Shown here: positions 34,562 through 41,872 of the stretch, in pieces
Layout: each line of letters starts with the position of its first letter
Position numbering within the stretch: the first letter of the stretch is position 1
DNA from: JAEUOS01 sp040382235
GTDB taxonomy: Bacteria > Pseudomonadota > Gammaproteobacteria > Burkholderiales > JAEUOS01
DNA: 41,872 nt
Assembly: GCA_040382235.1 (NCBI GenBank)
Contig: JBEIFV010000035.1
Span: forward strand, 1 to 41,872
Direction of reading: 5' to 3'
Notes under the pieces: generated by a model
Databases searched by the model: none
What the model saw: only the letters and a program-made list of their open reading frames with translations
What the model was told of the DNA's origin: nothing
Position numbers and translations under genes: made by a program

Positions 34562-35710
34562 ATGAGCACATTCCTGCCCTACACCGGCGAACACCACGCC
34601 TTGCGCGAGACGGCACGCCGCTTCATCGAGCGTGAAGTCAAGCCGCACTACGCGCAATGGGAAAAGGATGGCCAGGTCCCGAAAGCTTTGTATCGCAAGG
34701 CCGGAGAACTGGGTCTGCTTTTGACCACGATCCCTGCGGAATATGGCGGCGGTGGCGGCGATTTCCTGTTTGCGCACATTGTCAACGAGGAACTCGGTTT
34801 CGCCGGCGCCACCGGGCCGCAGTTCGGCCTGCATTCCGACATCGTCGCGCCCTACATCCTGCACAACGGCAGCGCGGAGCAGAAGCGCACCTGGCTGCCG
34901 CGCATGGCCTCGGGCGAGACCATCACCGGCATCGGCATGACCGAACCCGGCACCGGCAGCGATCTGGCCGGTGTGCAAACCAGTGCGCGCCGCGACGGCG
35001 ACCACTATGTGATTCGCGGCCAGAAGATCTTTATCTCCAACGGCCAGATCGCCGACTTGTTCATCGTGGTTGCCAAGACCGATACCGGCAAGGGGGCACA
35101 CGGCATCTCCTTGTTCCTGGTGGAAGCGGATCGTCCCGGGTTCGCGCGCGGACGCAATCTCGAAAAAGCCGGCATGAGCGCGCAGGACACCTCGGAGCTG
35201 TTTTTTGACGACGTGCGCGTGCCGGCCACCAACCTGCTGGGCGAAGAGGGCCAGGGTTTTCGCTACCTGATGACCGAGTTGCCCCAGGAGCGTCTGATCG
35301 TGGCGATCACCGCAGTGTCGGCCGCCGAGGAGGCGGTGCGGCTGGCAGTCGAGTATGTCGAGCAACGCCACGCCTTCGGCAAGCCCATCGCCGCACTGCA
35401 GAACACCCGCTTCAAGTTAGCCGAGTGCAAGACAGAAGCCGCTGTGGGCCGGGCTTTTCTCGAGCAATGCATCGCCAAACACCTGAAAGGCGAGCTGGAC
35501 ACGGCCGAGGCCTCGATGGCGAAGTTCTGGTGCACCGAAATGCAGTTTCGCGTCGCCGATACCTGCCTGCAATTGTTCGGCGGCTACGGCTACATGAAGG
35601 AGTATCCGATCTCGCGCCTGTGGGCGGATGCTCGCGTACAGCGCATCTATGGCGGTACCACCGAGATCATGAAAGAGATCATTGGCCGCGGCATGTTCAA
35701 GGGCCGCTGA
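34562..35710 (+). CDS. Acyl-CoA dehydrogenase (long-chain/isovaleryl-type catalytic base)
   Basis: A 382-residue FAD enzyme that introduces a 2,3 double bond into an acyl-CoA. GIGMTEPGTGSDLAGVQTSA near residue 125 binds the flavin and acyl-CoA, and FGGYGYMKEYPISRLWADARVQRIYGGTTEIMKEI is the C-terminal signature. The position that holds the catalytic Glu in short- and medium-chain enzymes (YEGT) is YGGT here, while ELPQERL is present, as in long-chain and isovaleryl-CoA dehydrogenases, where that Glu serves as base. The gene starts at ATG 34562 and is followed 11 bases later by a transglutaminase-like gene. The chain or branched substrate is not fixed by sequence. Confidence 0.9.
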   Translation: MSTFLPYTGEHHALRETARRFIEREVKPHYAQWEKDGQVPKALYRKAGELGLLLTTIPAEYGGGGGDFLFAHIVNEELGFAGATGPQFGLHSDIVAPYILHNGSAEQKRTWLPRMASGETITGIGMTEPGTGSDLAGVQTSARRDGDHYVIRGQKIFISNGQIADLFIVVAKTDTGKGAHGISLFLVEADRPGFARGRNLEKAGMSAQDTSELFFDDVRVPATNLLGEEGQGFRYLMTELPQERLIVAITAVSAAEEAVRLAVEYVEQRHAFGKPIAALQNTRFKLAECKTEAAVGRAFLEQCIAKHLKGELDTAEASMAKFWCTEMQFRVADTCLQLFGGYGYMKEYPISRLWADARVQRIYGGTTEIMKEIIGRGMFKGR

Positions 35711-35721
35711 CCTGCTATTGG

Positions 35722-36399
35722 ATGAACATGACTTCACGCAATCCTTGCCTTGCGGCCACACGCCTGATTGACAGCGATCATCCCGAGGTCGTCGCATTCA
35801 CGCGGCAGCATGCGCAAGGGGCTGACGAACGTGAACGGGCGGTGGCGCTTTACTACGCCGTACGCGACCAGTTTCGCTACGACCCGTACCGGATCGACCT
35901 TTCACTGCATGGCATGTGCGCGAGCACCGTGCTCACAAGCGGTTTCGGCTGGTGCGTGACCAAGGCGGCCCTGCTGGCGGCCGCATGCCGCGCAGCCGGC
36001 ATTCCCGCGCGGCTCGGCTATGCGGACGTGCGCAACCACCTGAGCACCGAGCGCCTGCGCGCCACTCTCAAGACCGACATGTTCGTCTGGCACGGCTACA
36101 CCGACATCCTGCTCGATGGCGTGTGGCGGAAGGCAACACCGGCGTTCAACATTGGCCTGTGCGATCGCTTCGGCCTGCTGCCGCTGGAATTCGATGGTCG
36201 CGGGGATTCGATCTACCACCCGTTCGACCGGGCCGGCAACCGCCACATGGAATATGTGAACATGCGCGGCGCGTTCGATGACATGCCGCTGGACCTGATC
36301 GTGGCGGGCTTCGAAGAGACTTATCCGGTGATGATGGCAGACATGAACGCCAACCAGGCTGCCGACTTCGCTGCCGACGCCGAACGCGAAGCGCGCTGA
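35722..36399 (+). CDS. Transglutaminase-like domain protein
   Basis: A protein of 225 residues, or 223 from ATG 35728. FGWCVTKAALLAAACRAAGIPARLGYADVRNH contains the catalytic Cys in the usual WCxxK setting. VWHGYTDILLDGVWRKATPAFN supplies the His and a downstream Asn in place of Asp. There is no signal peptide, so it is probably cytoplasmic. Such proteins are usually cysteine proteases, amidases or similar hydrolases rather than cross-linking enzymes. It shares an operon with the acyl-CoA dehydrogenase; a role in acyl-amide or peptide hydrolysis would be speculation. It ends 7 bases from the convergent thiolase gene. Confidence 0.78.
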   Translation: MNMTSRNPCLAATRLIDSDHPEVVAFTRQHAQGADERERAVALYYAVRDQFRYDPYRIDLSLHGMCASTVLTSGFGWCVTKAALLAAACRAAGIPARLGYADVRNHLSTERLRATLKTDMFVWHGYTDILLDGVWRKATPAFNIGLCDRFGLLPLEFDGRGDSIYHPFDRAGNRHMEYVNMRGAFDDMPLDLIVAGFEETYPVMMADMNANQAADFAADAEREAR

Positions 36400-36406
36400 A
36401 CGCGCA

Positions 36407-37603
36407 CTACCGCAAGAGGTTTTCGATCAGGGTGGCCATGCCCATGCCGCTGCCCAGGCACATGCTGATGATGGCATAGCGCCCCTTGGTGTCGGCCAGA
36501 TGATGCATCGCGGTGATGGTCATGCGAATCCCGGTGGCGCCGGGCGGATGGCCGATCGAAATGCCACCGCCATAGAGATTGGTGATGCTTCGCGGAATGC
36601 CCAGCTGTTTCTCGGCATGCAGATTGACCACGGCAAAGGCCTCATTGATTTCAAAATAATCAATGTCGGCAATTTTGAGACCGGTGCGCTGCAGCAGCTT
36701 GGCGATCGCCGGCACCGGACCCGCGCCCATGGTTTCCGGCGGCACGCCCACCACCGCGTAGTCGATGATGCGAGCTTCGGGCGCGATGCCGAGTTTCTCG
36801 GCGGCCGCGCGCGCCGCTACCACCAATGCAGCAGCGCCATCGGTCACACCGCTCGAATTGCCGGCCGTCACGGAACCCTTGCCGTCCTTGCGAAACGCCG
36901 GCTTGAGCGTCGCCAGCTTTTCGCGCGTGATGGTGGTGCGCGGAAACTCATCGGTATCGAACAGCCGCTCGCCCTTTTTCTCCTGCAATTGCAGCGGTGC
37001 GATCTGGCGCGCCAGAAAGCCCGATTCGATGCCCGCCTTGGCGCGCATCTGGCTCATGAATCCCCAGTCGTCCATGTCGGCGCGCTGGTAATCGTGCAGC
37101 GCGGTCAGGTTCTCGGCGGTGTCACCCATCAACTCGCGCGAAAACGGGCAGCGATAGATGTAGTCGAGGCCGTCGACCATTTGCATCGGTCCGCGGCCGG
37201 CGCCCCAGCGCATGTCGTGCGACAGGTAGGGCACACGGCTGTAGTTTTCGCCACCGGCGGCAATCGCCACGCTGCTGTGACCGGTGAGGATTTGCTGCGC
37301 TGCAGACAGGATCGCCTGCGAGCCGGTACCGCAGGCACGCACCACGCCCAGGGCCGCGCTCTCGACCGGCAAGCCGGCATCCAGCGCGATCTTGCGACTG
37401 ACGAACAGGCCGTCATGGTCGACCGGCGCGGTGACGCCGAACACCAGATGATCGACCTGCGCCGCCTTGATTCCGGCACGTGCCAGGCTGGCCTTGACCA
37501 CATGGGTGCCAAGGGTTGACAGCGGAACGTCCTTCAGGGATTTTCCGAAATCTCCGAAGGCGGTGCGGGCACCGCCGGCGAGAATAACGTCTGAAAAAGG
37601 CAT
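36407..37603 (-). CDS. Acetyl-CoA acetyltransferase/thiolase family
   Basis: A 398-residue thiolase. VVRACGTGSQAIL near residue 90 holds the acyl-carrying Cys, NEAFAVVNLHAEKQLG and GGGISIGHPPGATGIR the catalytic His region, and MCLGSGMGMATLIE the second catalytic Cys. It would cleave a 3-ketoacyl-CoA or condense acetyl-CoA. ATG 37603 starts MPFSDVILAGGARTAFG, the family N-terminus. It faces the liv-type transporter operon across a 145-base divergent gap that contains a likely operator and promoter, so the two are probably co-regulated. Confidence 0.93.
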   Translation of the reverse strand: MPFSDVILAGGARTAFGDFGKSLKDVPLSTLGTHVVKASLARAGIKAAQVDHLVFGVTAPVDHDGLFVSRKIALDAGLPVESAALGVVRACGTGSQAILSAAQQILTGHSSVAIAAGGENYSRVPYLSHDMRWGAGRGPMQMVDGLDYIYRCPFSRELMGDTAENLTALHDYQRADMDDWGFMSQMRAKAGIESGFLARQIAPLQLQEKKGERLFDTDEFPRTTITREKLATLKPAFRKDGKGSVTAGNSSGVTDGAAALVVAARAAAEKLGIAPEARIIDYAVVGVPPETMGAGPVPAIAKLLQRTGLKIADIDYFEINEAFAVVNLHAEKQLGIPRSITNLYGGGISIGHPPGATGIRMTITAMHHLADTKGRYAIISMCLGSGMGMATLIENLLR

Positions 37604-37671
37604 GGCAGATCCGTGGGCGTGACCGGGTACGCTGAACAAGAAACCAGGGCTGGCGCAATCCGGGGCCTTCA

Positions 37672-37700
37672 AGTATATTGCGCCGCGTACGCTTTAGCAA
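37672..37700 (-). promoter_or_regulatory. Candidate sigma-70 promoter for thiolase
   Basis: On the - strand TTGCTA (37695-37700) and TATACT (37672-37677) are separated by exactly 17 bases and match consensus at 4 and 5 of 6 positions. Transcription would begin about 60 bases before the thiolase ATG at 37603. The -35 box overlaps the palindrome at 37698-37711, so a protein bound there would block RNA polymerase. Confidence 0.5.
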
Positions 37701-37711
37701 ACGATCGTTTG
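37698..37711. promoter_or_regulatory. Perfect 14-bp palindrome, candidate TetR-type operator
   Basis: CAAACGATCGTTTG is a perfect palindrome, flanked by a further matching A/T pair one base out. It sits in the divergent gap between thiolase and livG, overlapping the thiolase -35 box. Length and symmetry fit operators of TetR-family regulators of acyl-CoA metabolism. The regulator gene is not in the window. Confidence 0.55.
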
Positions 37712-37748
37712 GTTAATGAGTCCGCCTCGCGGCGCTTCAATCGCAGCC

Positions 37749-38534
37749 ATGCACCCCCTACTCGAAGTCGCAGAGCTAAGCCTTTCCTTCGGCGGGATTC
37801 GCGCGCTCAATGGCGTTTCGTTCACGGCCGACAAGGGGGAGATCACCGCGGTCATCGGGCCGAACGGCGCCGGCAAGACCAGTCTCTTCAATTCGATTTC
37901 CGGTTTCTACAAGCCCTCGTCCGGCCGCGTCATCTTCGACGGCGATGATGTGTCGAAACTGCCGGCGCACAAGCGCGCCGGTCTCGGGCTTGCACGCACG
38001 TTCCAGAATGTCGCCTTGTTTCGCGGCATGTCGGTACTCGACAACATCAAGCTCGGCGGACACGGCCGCCTCAAGTCCAATGCGTTATCGGCCATGTGGT
38101 ATGCCGGTGCCGCGCGCGCGGAAGAAATGGGGCTGCGGCGCGAAATCGAGCGCGAGGTGATCGATTTTCTCGAGATCGACCATATACGCAATTTGTCAGT
38201 TGCGGGCCTGCCTTACGGGCTGCAAAAGCGGGTCGAGTTGGCGCGTGCGCTGGCCATGCAGCCCAAGCTCCTGATGCTCGACGAACCGGTTGCCGGCATG
38301 AACCGCGAGGAAACCGAGGATATGGCGCGCTTCATTCTGGATATCCAGGAGGAGCGCGGCATCACCGTGTTGTTGATCGAGCACGACATGGGCATGGTGA
38401 TGGATATTTCCAGCAAAGTGGTGGTGCTCAATTTTGGTGAAGTGATCGCCAGCGGCACTGCGGACGAAGTGCGTGCCCACCCCGAGGTGATCCGCGCCTA
38501 CCTGGGCGGCGATGCCGCCAAGGCGGCCGCATGA
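37749..38534 (+). CDS. livG: Branched-chain amino acid-type ABC transporter ATP-binding protein LivG
   Basis: A 261-residue ABC ATPase. GPNGAGKTSLFN near residue 38 is Walker A, and LPYGLQKRVELARALAM the signature in the LivG form. LLMLDEPVAGMN is Walker B and LLIEHDMGMVM contains the switch His. The long insertion after Walker A and the C-terminal RAYLGG end are typical of LivG. ATG 37749 is chosen because the ABC domain begins just after it. It powers uptake through LivH and LivM. Substrates of this family include branched amino acids, amides, urea and aromatic acids. Confidence 0.92.
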   Translation: MHPLLEVAELSLSFGGIRALNGVSFTADKGEITAVIGPNGAGKTSLFNSISGFYKPSSGRVIFDGDDVSKLPAHKRAGLGLARTFQNVALFRGMSVLDNIKLGGHGRLKSNALSAMWYAGAARAEEMGLRREIEREVIDFLEIDHIRNLSVAGLPYGLQKRVELARALAMQPKLLMLDEPVAGMNREETEDMARFILDIQEERGITVLLIEHDMGMVMDISSKVVVLNFGEVIASGTADEVRAHPEVIRAYLGGDAAKAAA

Positions 38535-38582
38535 GTCTTCCCGTACGGCCGCCCGTGGGCAGCGCCGCATTGAGCAAGGCAA

Positions 38583-38595
38583 CTCCCCCGGGGAG
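38583..38595. repeat. Short GC palindrome between livG and livH
   Basis: CTCCCC and GGGGAG flank a single C. The loop is too short for a full hairpin, although four base pairs around a five-base loop could form. It lies in the 91-base gap between livG and livH, which otherwise holds only the livH ribosome-binding region. Its role is unknown. Confidence 0.25.
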
Positions 38596-38625
38596 GATGT
38601 CATGCCGTGAGAGGGGAGTAGCCCA

Positions 38626-39516
38626 GTGAGCCCGGGCTTCGACTGGATCGCCTTGGCCGAGTTCGCCCTGATCGGGCTTTTCTCCGGTGGCCTGATGGCG
38701 CTCATCGCTTTGGGCTTCGTGCTGATCTACAAGGGTACCGGCGTGATCAATTTCGCCATGGGCGAGTTCATGATGCTAGGCGCGTATTTCTTCTATACCG
38801 CCAACGTCATGTGGAAGCTCCCGCTGCTGCCAGCGCTGCTCCTGACCCTCGTCGCCGTCGCTCTGGTCGCGGCCCTGATCGAGCGCGCGATTCTGCGCCC
38901 CTTGTCCGGGCAACCGGTGATCGCGGTGCTGATGGCCACCATCGGCCTGGGCAGCGCGCTGCATGGGTTGGTCGACGCGGTATGGGGTGGCAAGAACTAC
39001 GAAATGCCGCAGCTCCTGCCGCGCAAGCCGTTCATCCTGGGCGACATCCTGATTCCGGGCCAGGTGGTCTGGAGTTTCGCTCTCGCCGCACTGATCATCG
39101 CCGGGTTCACGCTGTACTTCCGCTACTCGCGCACCGGCATCGCCATGCGCGCGGCCGCCAGCGACCCGATCACCGCCTATGTGCTGGGCATCGATGTGCG
39201 TCGCACGCAACGCCTGACATGGATGTTCGCGGGCATCGTCGGTGCGGTAGCGGGCATCGTGGTCGGCGCCATGACCAGCCTGTCGCCGGCGCTCGGTGGC
39301 GCGGCTCTGGGTGTGCTGGCGGTCATCATTCTGGGCGGGCTCGACAGCATCGCCGGCGCGATTGTCGCCGGCCTCATCATCGGCGTGATCGAAAGCCTGA
39401 CTGCCGGCTATCTGGGCGGCAAGGTGCGCGACATCGTGCCGTATGTCACTGTACTGGCGATCCTGATGATCAGGCCCTATGGCCTGTTCGGCACGCGCCA
39501 GATAGAGCGTTTGTAG
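38626..39516 (+). CDS. livH: Branched-chain amino acid-type ABC transporter permease LivH
   Basis: A 296-residue inner-membrane permease with about eight helices. The segment LIALGFVLIYKGTGVINFAMGEFMMLGAY near residue 25 is the strongly conserved LivH motif, and GGLDSIAGAIVAGLIIGVIE near residue 245 the cytoplasmic loop that contacts the ATPase. GTG 38626 is preceded by GAGGGGAG about 10 bases upstream. It lies about 90 bases after livG and 4 before livM. With LivM it forms the translocation pore. Confidence 0.93.
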   Translation: MSPGFDWIALAEFALIGLFSGGLMALIALGFVLIYKGTGVINFAMGEFMMLGAYFFYTANVMWKLPLLPALLLTLVAVALVAALIERAILRPLSGQPVIAVLMATIGLGSALHGLVDAVWGGKNYEMPQLLPRKPFILGDILIPGQVVWSFALAALIIAGFTLYFRYSRTGIAMRAAASDPITAYVLGIDVRRTQRLTWMFAGIVGAVAGIVVGAMTSLSPALGGAALGVLAVIILGGLDSIAGAIVAGLIIGVIESLTAGYLGGKVRDIVPYVTVLAILMIRPYGLFGTRQIERL

Positions 39517-39520
39517 AACC

Positions 39521-40561
39521 ATGCGAATCGGCGACTATCGGCAAAGCTACGCGCACGACGAAGCGATCTGGGCCACCCCGACCGCGCGCGCCTGGCTCGC
39601 CGCCCTGGTGCTGGTGTTGTTGTTGTTCCCACTCACGGCCAACGGCTATATCGTCGGCCTGGCCTGCGTGCTGGGCATCAACATCATCGCCGCGGCCGGG
39701 CTCAACATCATGACCGGCTATACCGGGCTGATCTCCCTGGGTCATGCCGCCTACATGGGCGTGGGTTGCTATACGGCCGCCTGGCTGGCGCAGCGCGGCA
39801 TTCCTTTCTACCTGACCTTGCCGGCGGCCGGGCTTATGTCGGCATTGCTCGGTTTGGTGGTCGGCATTCCCTCATTGCGTATCAAGGGCCTGTACCTGGC
39901 GGTGGCAACCCTTGCCATGCAGTTCATCCTGATATTCGTTTTTCGCGAATGGGAAAGCGTCACCGGCGGCGTGCGCGGTGTCACCGTGCCCGACGCTTCC
40001 CTGTTTGGCTTCGAGCTCGACAACGACTACCGCATGTATTACGTGATCTTGCCTTGCGCCGCGTTGCTGCTTCTGGCCGGGCGCAACCTGTTCCGCACAC
40101 GCGTGGGGCGCGCCTTCATCGCCATTCGCGACCGCGACATTTCCGCCGAGGTGTTGGGCATCGACCTGTTTCGCTACAAGCTGCTGTCCTTCGCCATCGG
40201 CTCGTTCTATGCGGGCGTGGCAGGCGCCCTGCTCGGCTATTTCTATCGCGCCATGACACCGGAGTATTTCACCCTCGGGCTGTCGGTGTTCTATCTCGCC
40301 GCGATCATCGTCGGCGGACTGGGCAGCATGCTGGGCACGATCTTCGGCGCCGTTTTCATGACCCTGGTTCCGGAAGTGCTGCGTGCCGGCGTTTCGTTCG
40401 TGGCGCAATGGGCGCCGCGCGCCACCGAAATCCTGTCGCCGATCCGCGAAATCGTGTTCGGCGCGCTGATAGTAGGTTTCCTGATTTTCGAACCGCACGG
40501 GCTCAACGAGGCCTGGCGCCGCGTGCGGCGTTTTTTCCACCTGTGGCCATTTCGCGCATAG
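39521..40561 (+). CDS. livM: Branched-chain amino acid-type ABC transporter permease LivM
   Basis: A 346-residue inner-membrane permease with about nine to ten helices. AAGLNIMTGYTGLISLGHAAYMGVGCY near residue 60 is the diagnostic LivM sequence. GRAFIAIRDRDISAEVLGID near residue 197 and VGGLGSMLGTIFGAVFMTL near residue 265 are the ATPase-contact region. It starts at ATG 39521. It pairs with LivH. Confidence 0.93.
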   Translation: MRIGDYRQSYAHDEAIWATPTARAWLAALVLVLLLFPLTANGYIVGLACVLGINIIAAAGLNIMTGYTGLISLGHAAYMGVGCYTAAWLAQRGIPFYLTLPAAGLMSALLGLVVGIPSLRIKGLYLAVATLAMQFILIFVFREWESVTGGVRGVTVPDASLFGFELDNDYRMYYVILPCAALLLLAGRNLFRTRVGRAFIAIRDRDISAEVLGIDLFRYKLLSFAIGSFYAGVAGALLGYFYRAMTPEYFTLGLSVFYLAAIIVGGLGSMLGTIFGAVFMTLVPEVLRAGVSFVAQWAPRATEILSPIREIVFGALIVGFLIFEPHGLNEAWRRVRRFFHLWPFRA

Positions 40562-40592
40562 TTGCTTTCACCCACCCCAAAGGAGATACGTC

Positions 40593-41798
40593 ATGACCCA
40601 GACCAGAATCGATTTTTCGCGTCGCCACGTCTTGGCCGCCGGTGCCGGCGCAGCCGTCCTGCCCTGGATGCCGGCAATCGCGCAATCCGGCGAAATCGTA
40701 TTCGGCGCGGCGCCACCGATCACCGGCGTGTTCGCCTTCGCCGGCGTTGGCTTGCACCAGGGCCTGGGCGACTATTGCGAATGGCGCAATACCAAGGGCG
40801 GCATCGCCGGCCGCAAGATCAGGTACATCGGTGAAGACTCGGCCTACAAGATGGATCAGGCCATGAGTGTGTTCAAGAAGATCATGGGTGCCAACAAGCC
40901 GCCGGTGTTCTACGGCGATTCGACCGCCTGGGCCAAGGCTTCGGCCAAGGAAGTCAGTCAGATGGGCAGCGTGCTGACCTCGAGCCCGTCTTTCTCGTCC
41001 GACCTGGCCGACGCCAAGACCGCGCCCTACTATTTCATGGCCGGCCCCACCTACGCAGCCATGTGCGAAATCCTGCTTGAATATATTTCTCGCACCTCCA
41101 AGGGCGCCACCAAGCCGGCATTGGCGATCATCTACAGCGACACCGAATTCGGCCGCGATCCGATACCTGCCGCCAAAGCCCGTGCGCAGAAGCTCGGGAT
41201 ACCGGTGGTAGCCGAGATTGTTACCAAGCCCGGTAGCGTGGATGTGTCGGCGGAGGTGGCAAAACTGCGCCGCGCCAAGCCGGATTTCGTGATTTTTCAC
41301 GGCTACGTGCTGGCGCCAATCCCGGAGTTCATCAAGCAGATGCGCGAATCCGGCATGGCAGCCACGCCGATGGGCACGATCTGGAGCATGGACAAGACCA
41401 CTGTGGACGCGATGGGCGCCACCGGCGACGGCTGGATGGGGGTGATGCCCTACCGCTACAGCTACGACACCAAGGACGCACCGATGATGCAGACCATCAA
41501 GGACTTTGCCGCCAAGGCGCGCCCGCAGATGCAGTATGTGCCCTTGTTCTACACCCACGGCTGGCTGGTGGGAATGATCTTTGCGGAAGTGATCGAGCGT
41601 TGCCTCAAGGCGGGCAAGCCATTGTCCGGGCCGAACATGAAGTCCGCGCTGGAGTCTATCAACGACTGGGATACAGGTGGGGTGACCGGCCTCCTGGCTT
41701 CACTCAAAGGCCATCAGATCGCATCGGGCCGCATCTATGCGTACGACGCCAAGTCGAAGTTGCTTGAACCGGCGAGTGGCTGGATCAAGACCACATGA
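40593..41798 (+). CDS. ABC transporter substrate-binding protein (LivJ/LivK type, Tat-like signal)
   Basis: A 401-residue periplasmic binding protein of the type I fold. The N-terminus SRRHVLAAGAGAAVLPWMPAIAQS is a signal peptide with a twin-arginine motif, unusual for liv-type proteins, and a probable AxA cleavage near residue 30. PPITGVFAFAGVG follows, then GGIAGRKIRYIGEDSAYKMDQA and YSDTEFGRDPIPAAKARAQKLG. AAGGAGAT (about 40579-40586) is a strong ribosome-binding site, fitting high expression. It delivers the substrate to LivH/LivM. Substrate is unknown; the family also binds aromatic acids. Confidence 0.9.
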   Translation: MTQTRIDFSRRHVLAAGAGAAVLPWMPAIAQSGEIVFGAAPPITGVFAFAGVGLHQGLGDYCEWRNTKGGIAGRKIRYIGEDSAYKMDQAMSVFKKIMGANKPPVFYGDSTAWAKASAKEVSQMGSVLTSSPSFSSDLADAKTAPYYFMAGPTYAAMCEILLEYISRTSKGATKPALAIIYSDTEFGRDPIPAAKARAQKLGIPVVAEIVTKPGSVDVSAEVAKLRRAKPDFVIFHGYVLAPIPEFIKQMRESGMAATPMGTIWSMDKTTVDAMGATGDGWMGVMPYRYSYDTKDAPMMQTIKDFAAKARPQMQYVPLFYTHGWLVGMIFAEVIERCLKAGKPLSGPNMKSALESINDWDTGGVTGLLASLKGHQIASGRIYAYDAKSKLLEPASGWIKTT

Positions 41799-41808
41799 AC
41801 TGGCGAAC

Positions 41809-41872
41809 ATGAGCGCTGTGGCGTCCATAGCGGCACTCAATCCCGCCGTCGCTCTTGCGGTGGAGAATCTCG
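41809..41872 (+). CDS. livF: ABC transporter ATP-binding protein LivF, N-terminal start only (partial)
   Basis: ATG 41809 opens a frame that stays open to the window end. The 21 visible residues end in LAVENL, the usual opening strand of an ABC ATPase. Its position directly after the substrate-binding gene completes the livG-H-M-K-F gene set. The rest lies outside the window. Confidence 0.6.
   Translation, partial: MSAVASIAALNPAVALAVENL

Noticed and set aside
38583..38595. A terminator between livG and livH
   Set aside because: The palindrome has a one-base centre and no T run, and livH continues the operon.

Overview
The window reads as chromosomal DNA of a betaproteobacterium, probably near Rhodocyclales/Burkholderiales. 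This is inferred from the GC-rich coding, the gene block yqgE-ruvX-pyrR-pyrB-pyrC'-plsC, the liv-type transporter next to acyl-CoA enzymes, and the O-antigen cluster style. No BLAST was possible, so the taxonomic call is tentative. Nearly the whole window is coding. I see no rRNA, tRNA, CRISPR array, insertion sequence or phage gene, and the longest stretch without a gene is about 250 bases (33530-33782).

Positions 1-20647 (all + strand) are an O-antigen/surface polysaccharide cluster. It opens with the tail of rfbF, then rfbG (CDP-4-keto-6-deoxyglucose formation), two sugar C-methyltransferase-like genes around a Gfo/Idh/MocA oxidoreductase, and two family 2 glycosyltransferases. Next comes a module of an asnB-type amidotransferase, three SDR sugar-nucleotide enzymes and a methyltransferase. 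It is bracketed by two paralogous, uncharacterised glycosyltransferase-like genes (7157-8440 and 14247-15572). The block closes with wecB, a GT4 glycosyltransferase, a WecA/WbpL-type initiating transferase and a WbpM/CapD-type 4,6-dehydratase. Many genes are translationally coupled by ATGA or GTGA overlaps. No flippase, polymerase or ABC exporter is visible, so these must lie upstream if present.

Positions 20656-26163 hold LPS completion genes: a GT9 heptosyltransferase-like gene and a WaaL-type O-antigen ligase on the - strand, then divergently two more GT9 genes and apaH on the + strand. Positions 26266-31075 (- strand) are the yqgE-ruvX-pyrR-pyrB-pyrC'-plsC operon. Its dihydroorotase homologue has lost most metal ligands and is probably a non-catalytic partner of the PyrB aspartate transcarbamoylase.

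Positions 31253-33529 encode a DNA photolyase, a small membrane protein and a universal stress protein. Positions 33783-36399 encode an SDR oxidoreductase, a long-chain/isovaleryl-type acyl-CoA dehydrogenase and a transglutaminase-like protein. A thiolase (- strand) then faces a branched-chain-amino-acid-type ABC transporter (livG-livH-livM-substrate-binding protein-livF, the last cut by the window end). A perfect 14-bp palindrome lies between thiolase and livG and is a good candidate operator. The last part looks like uptake plus beta-oxidation-type breakdown of a carboxylic acid or amino acid whose identity cannot be told from sequence alone.

The most notable features are the paralogue-bracketed asnB-SDR-SDR-SDR-methyltransferase module, the CDP-linked branched-sugar route, the non-catalytic PyrC', and the palindromic operator at the thiolase/liv divergence.
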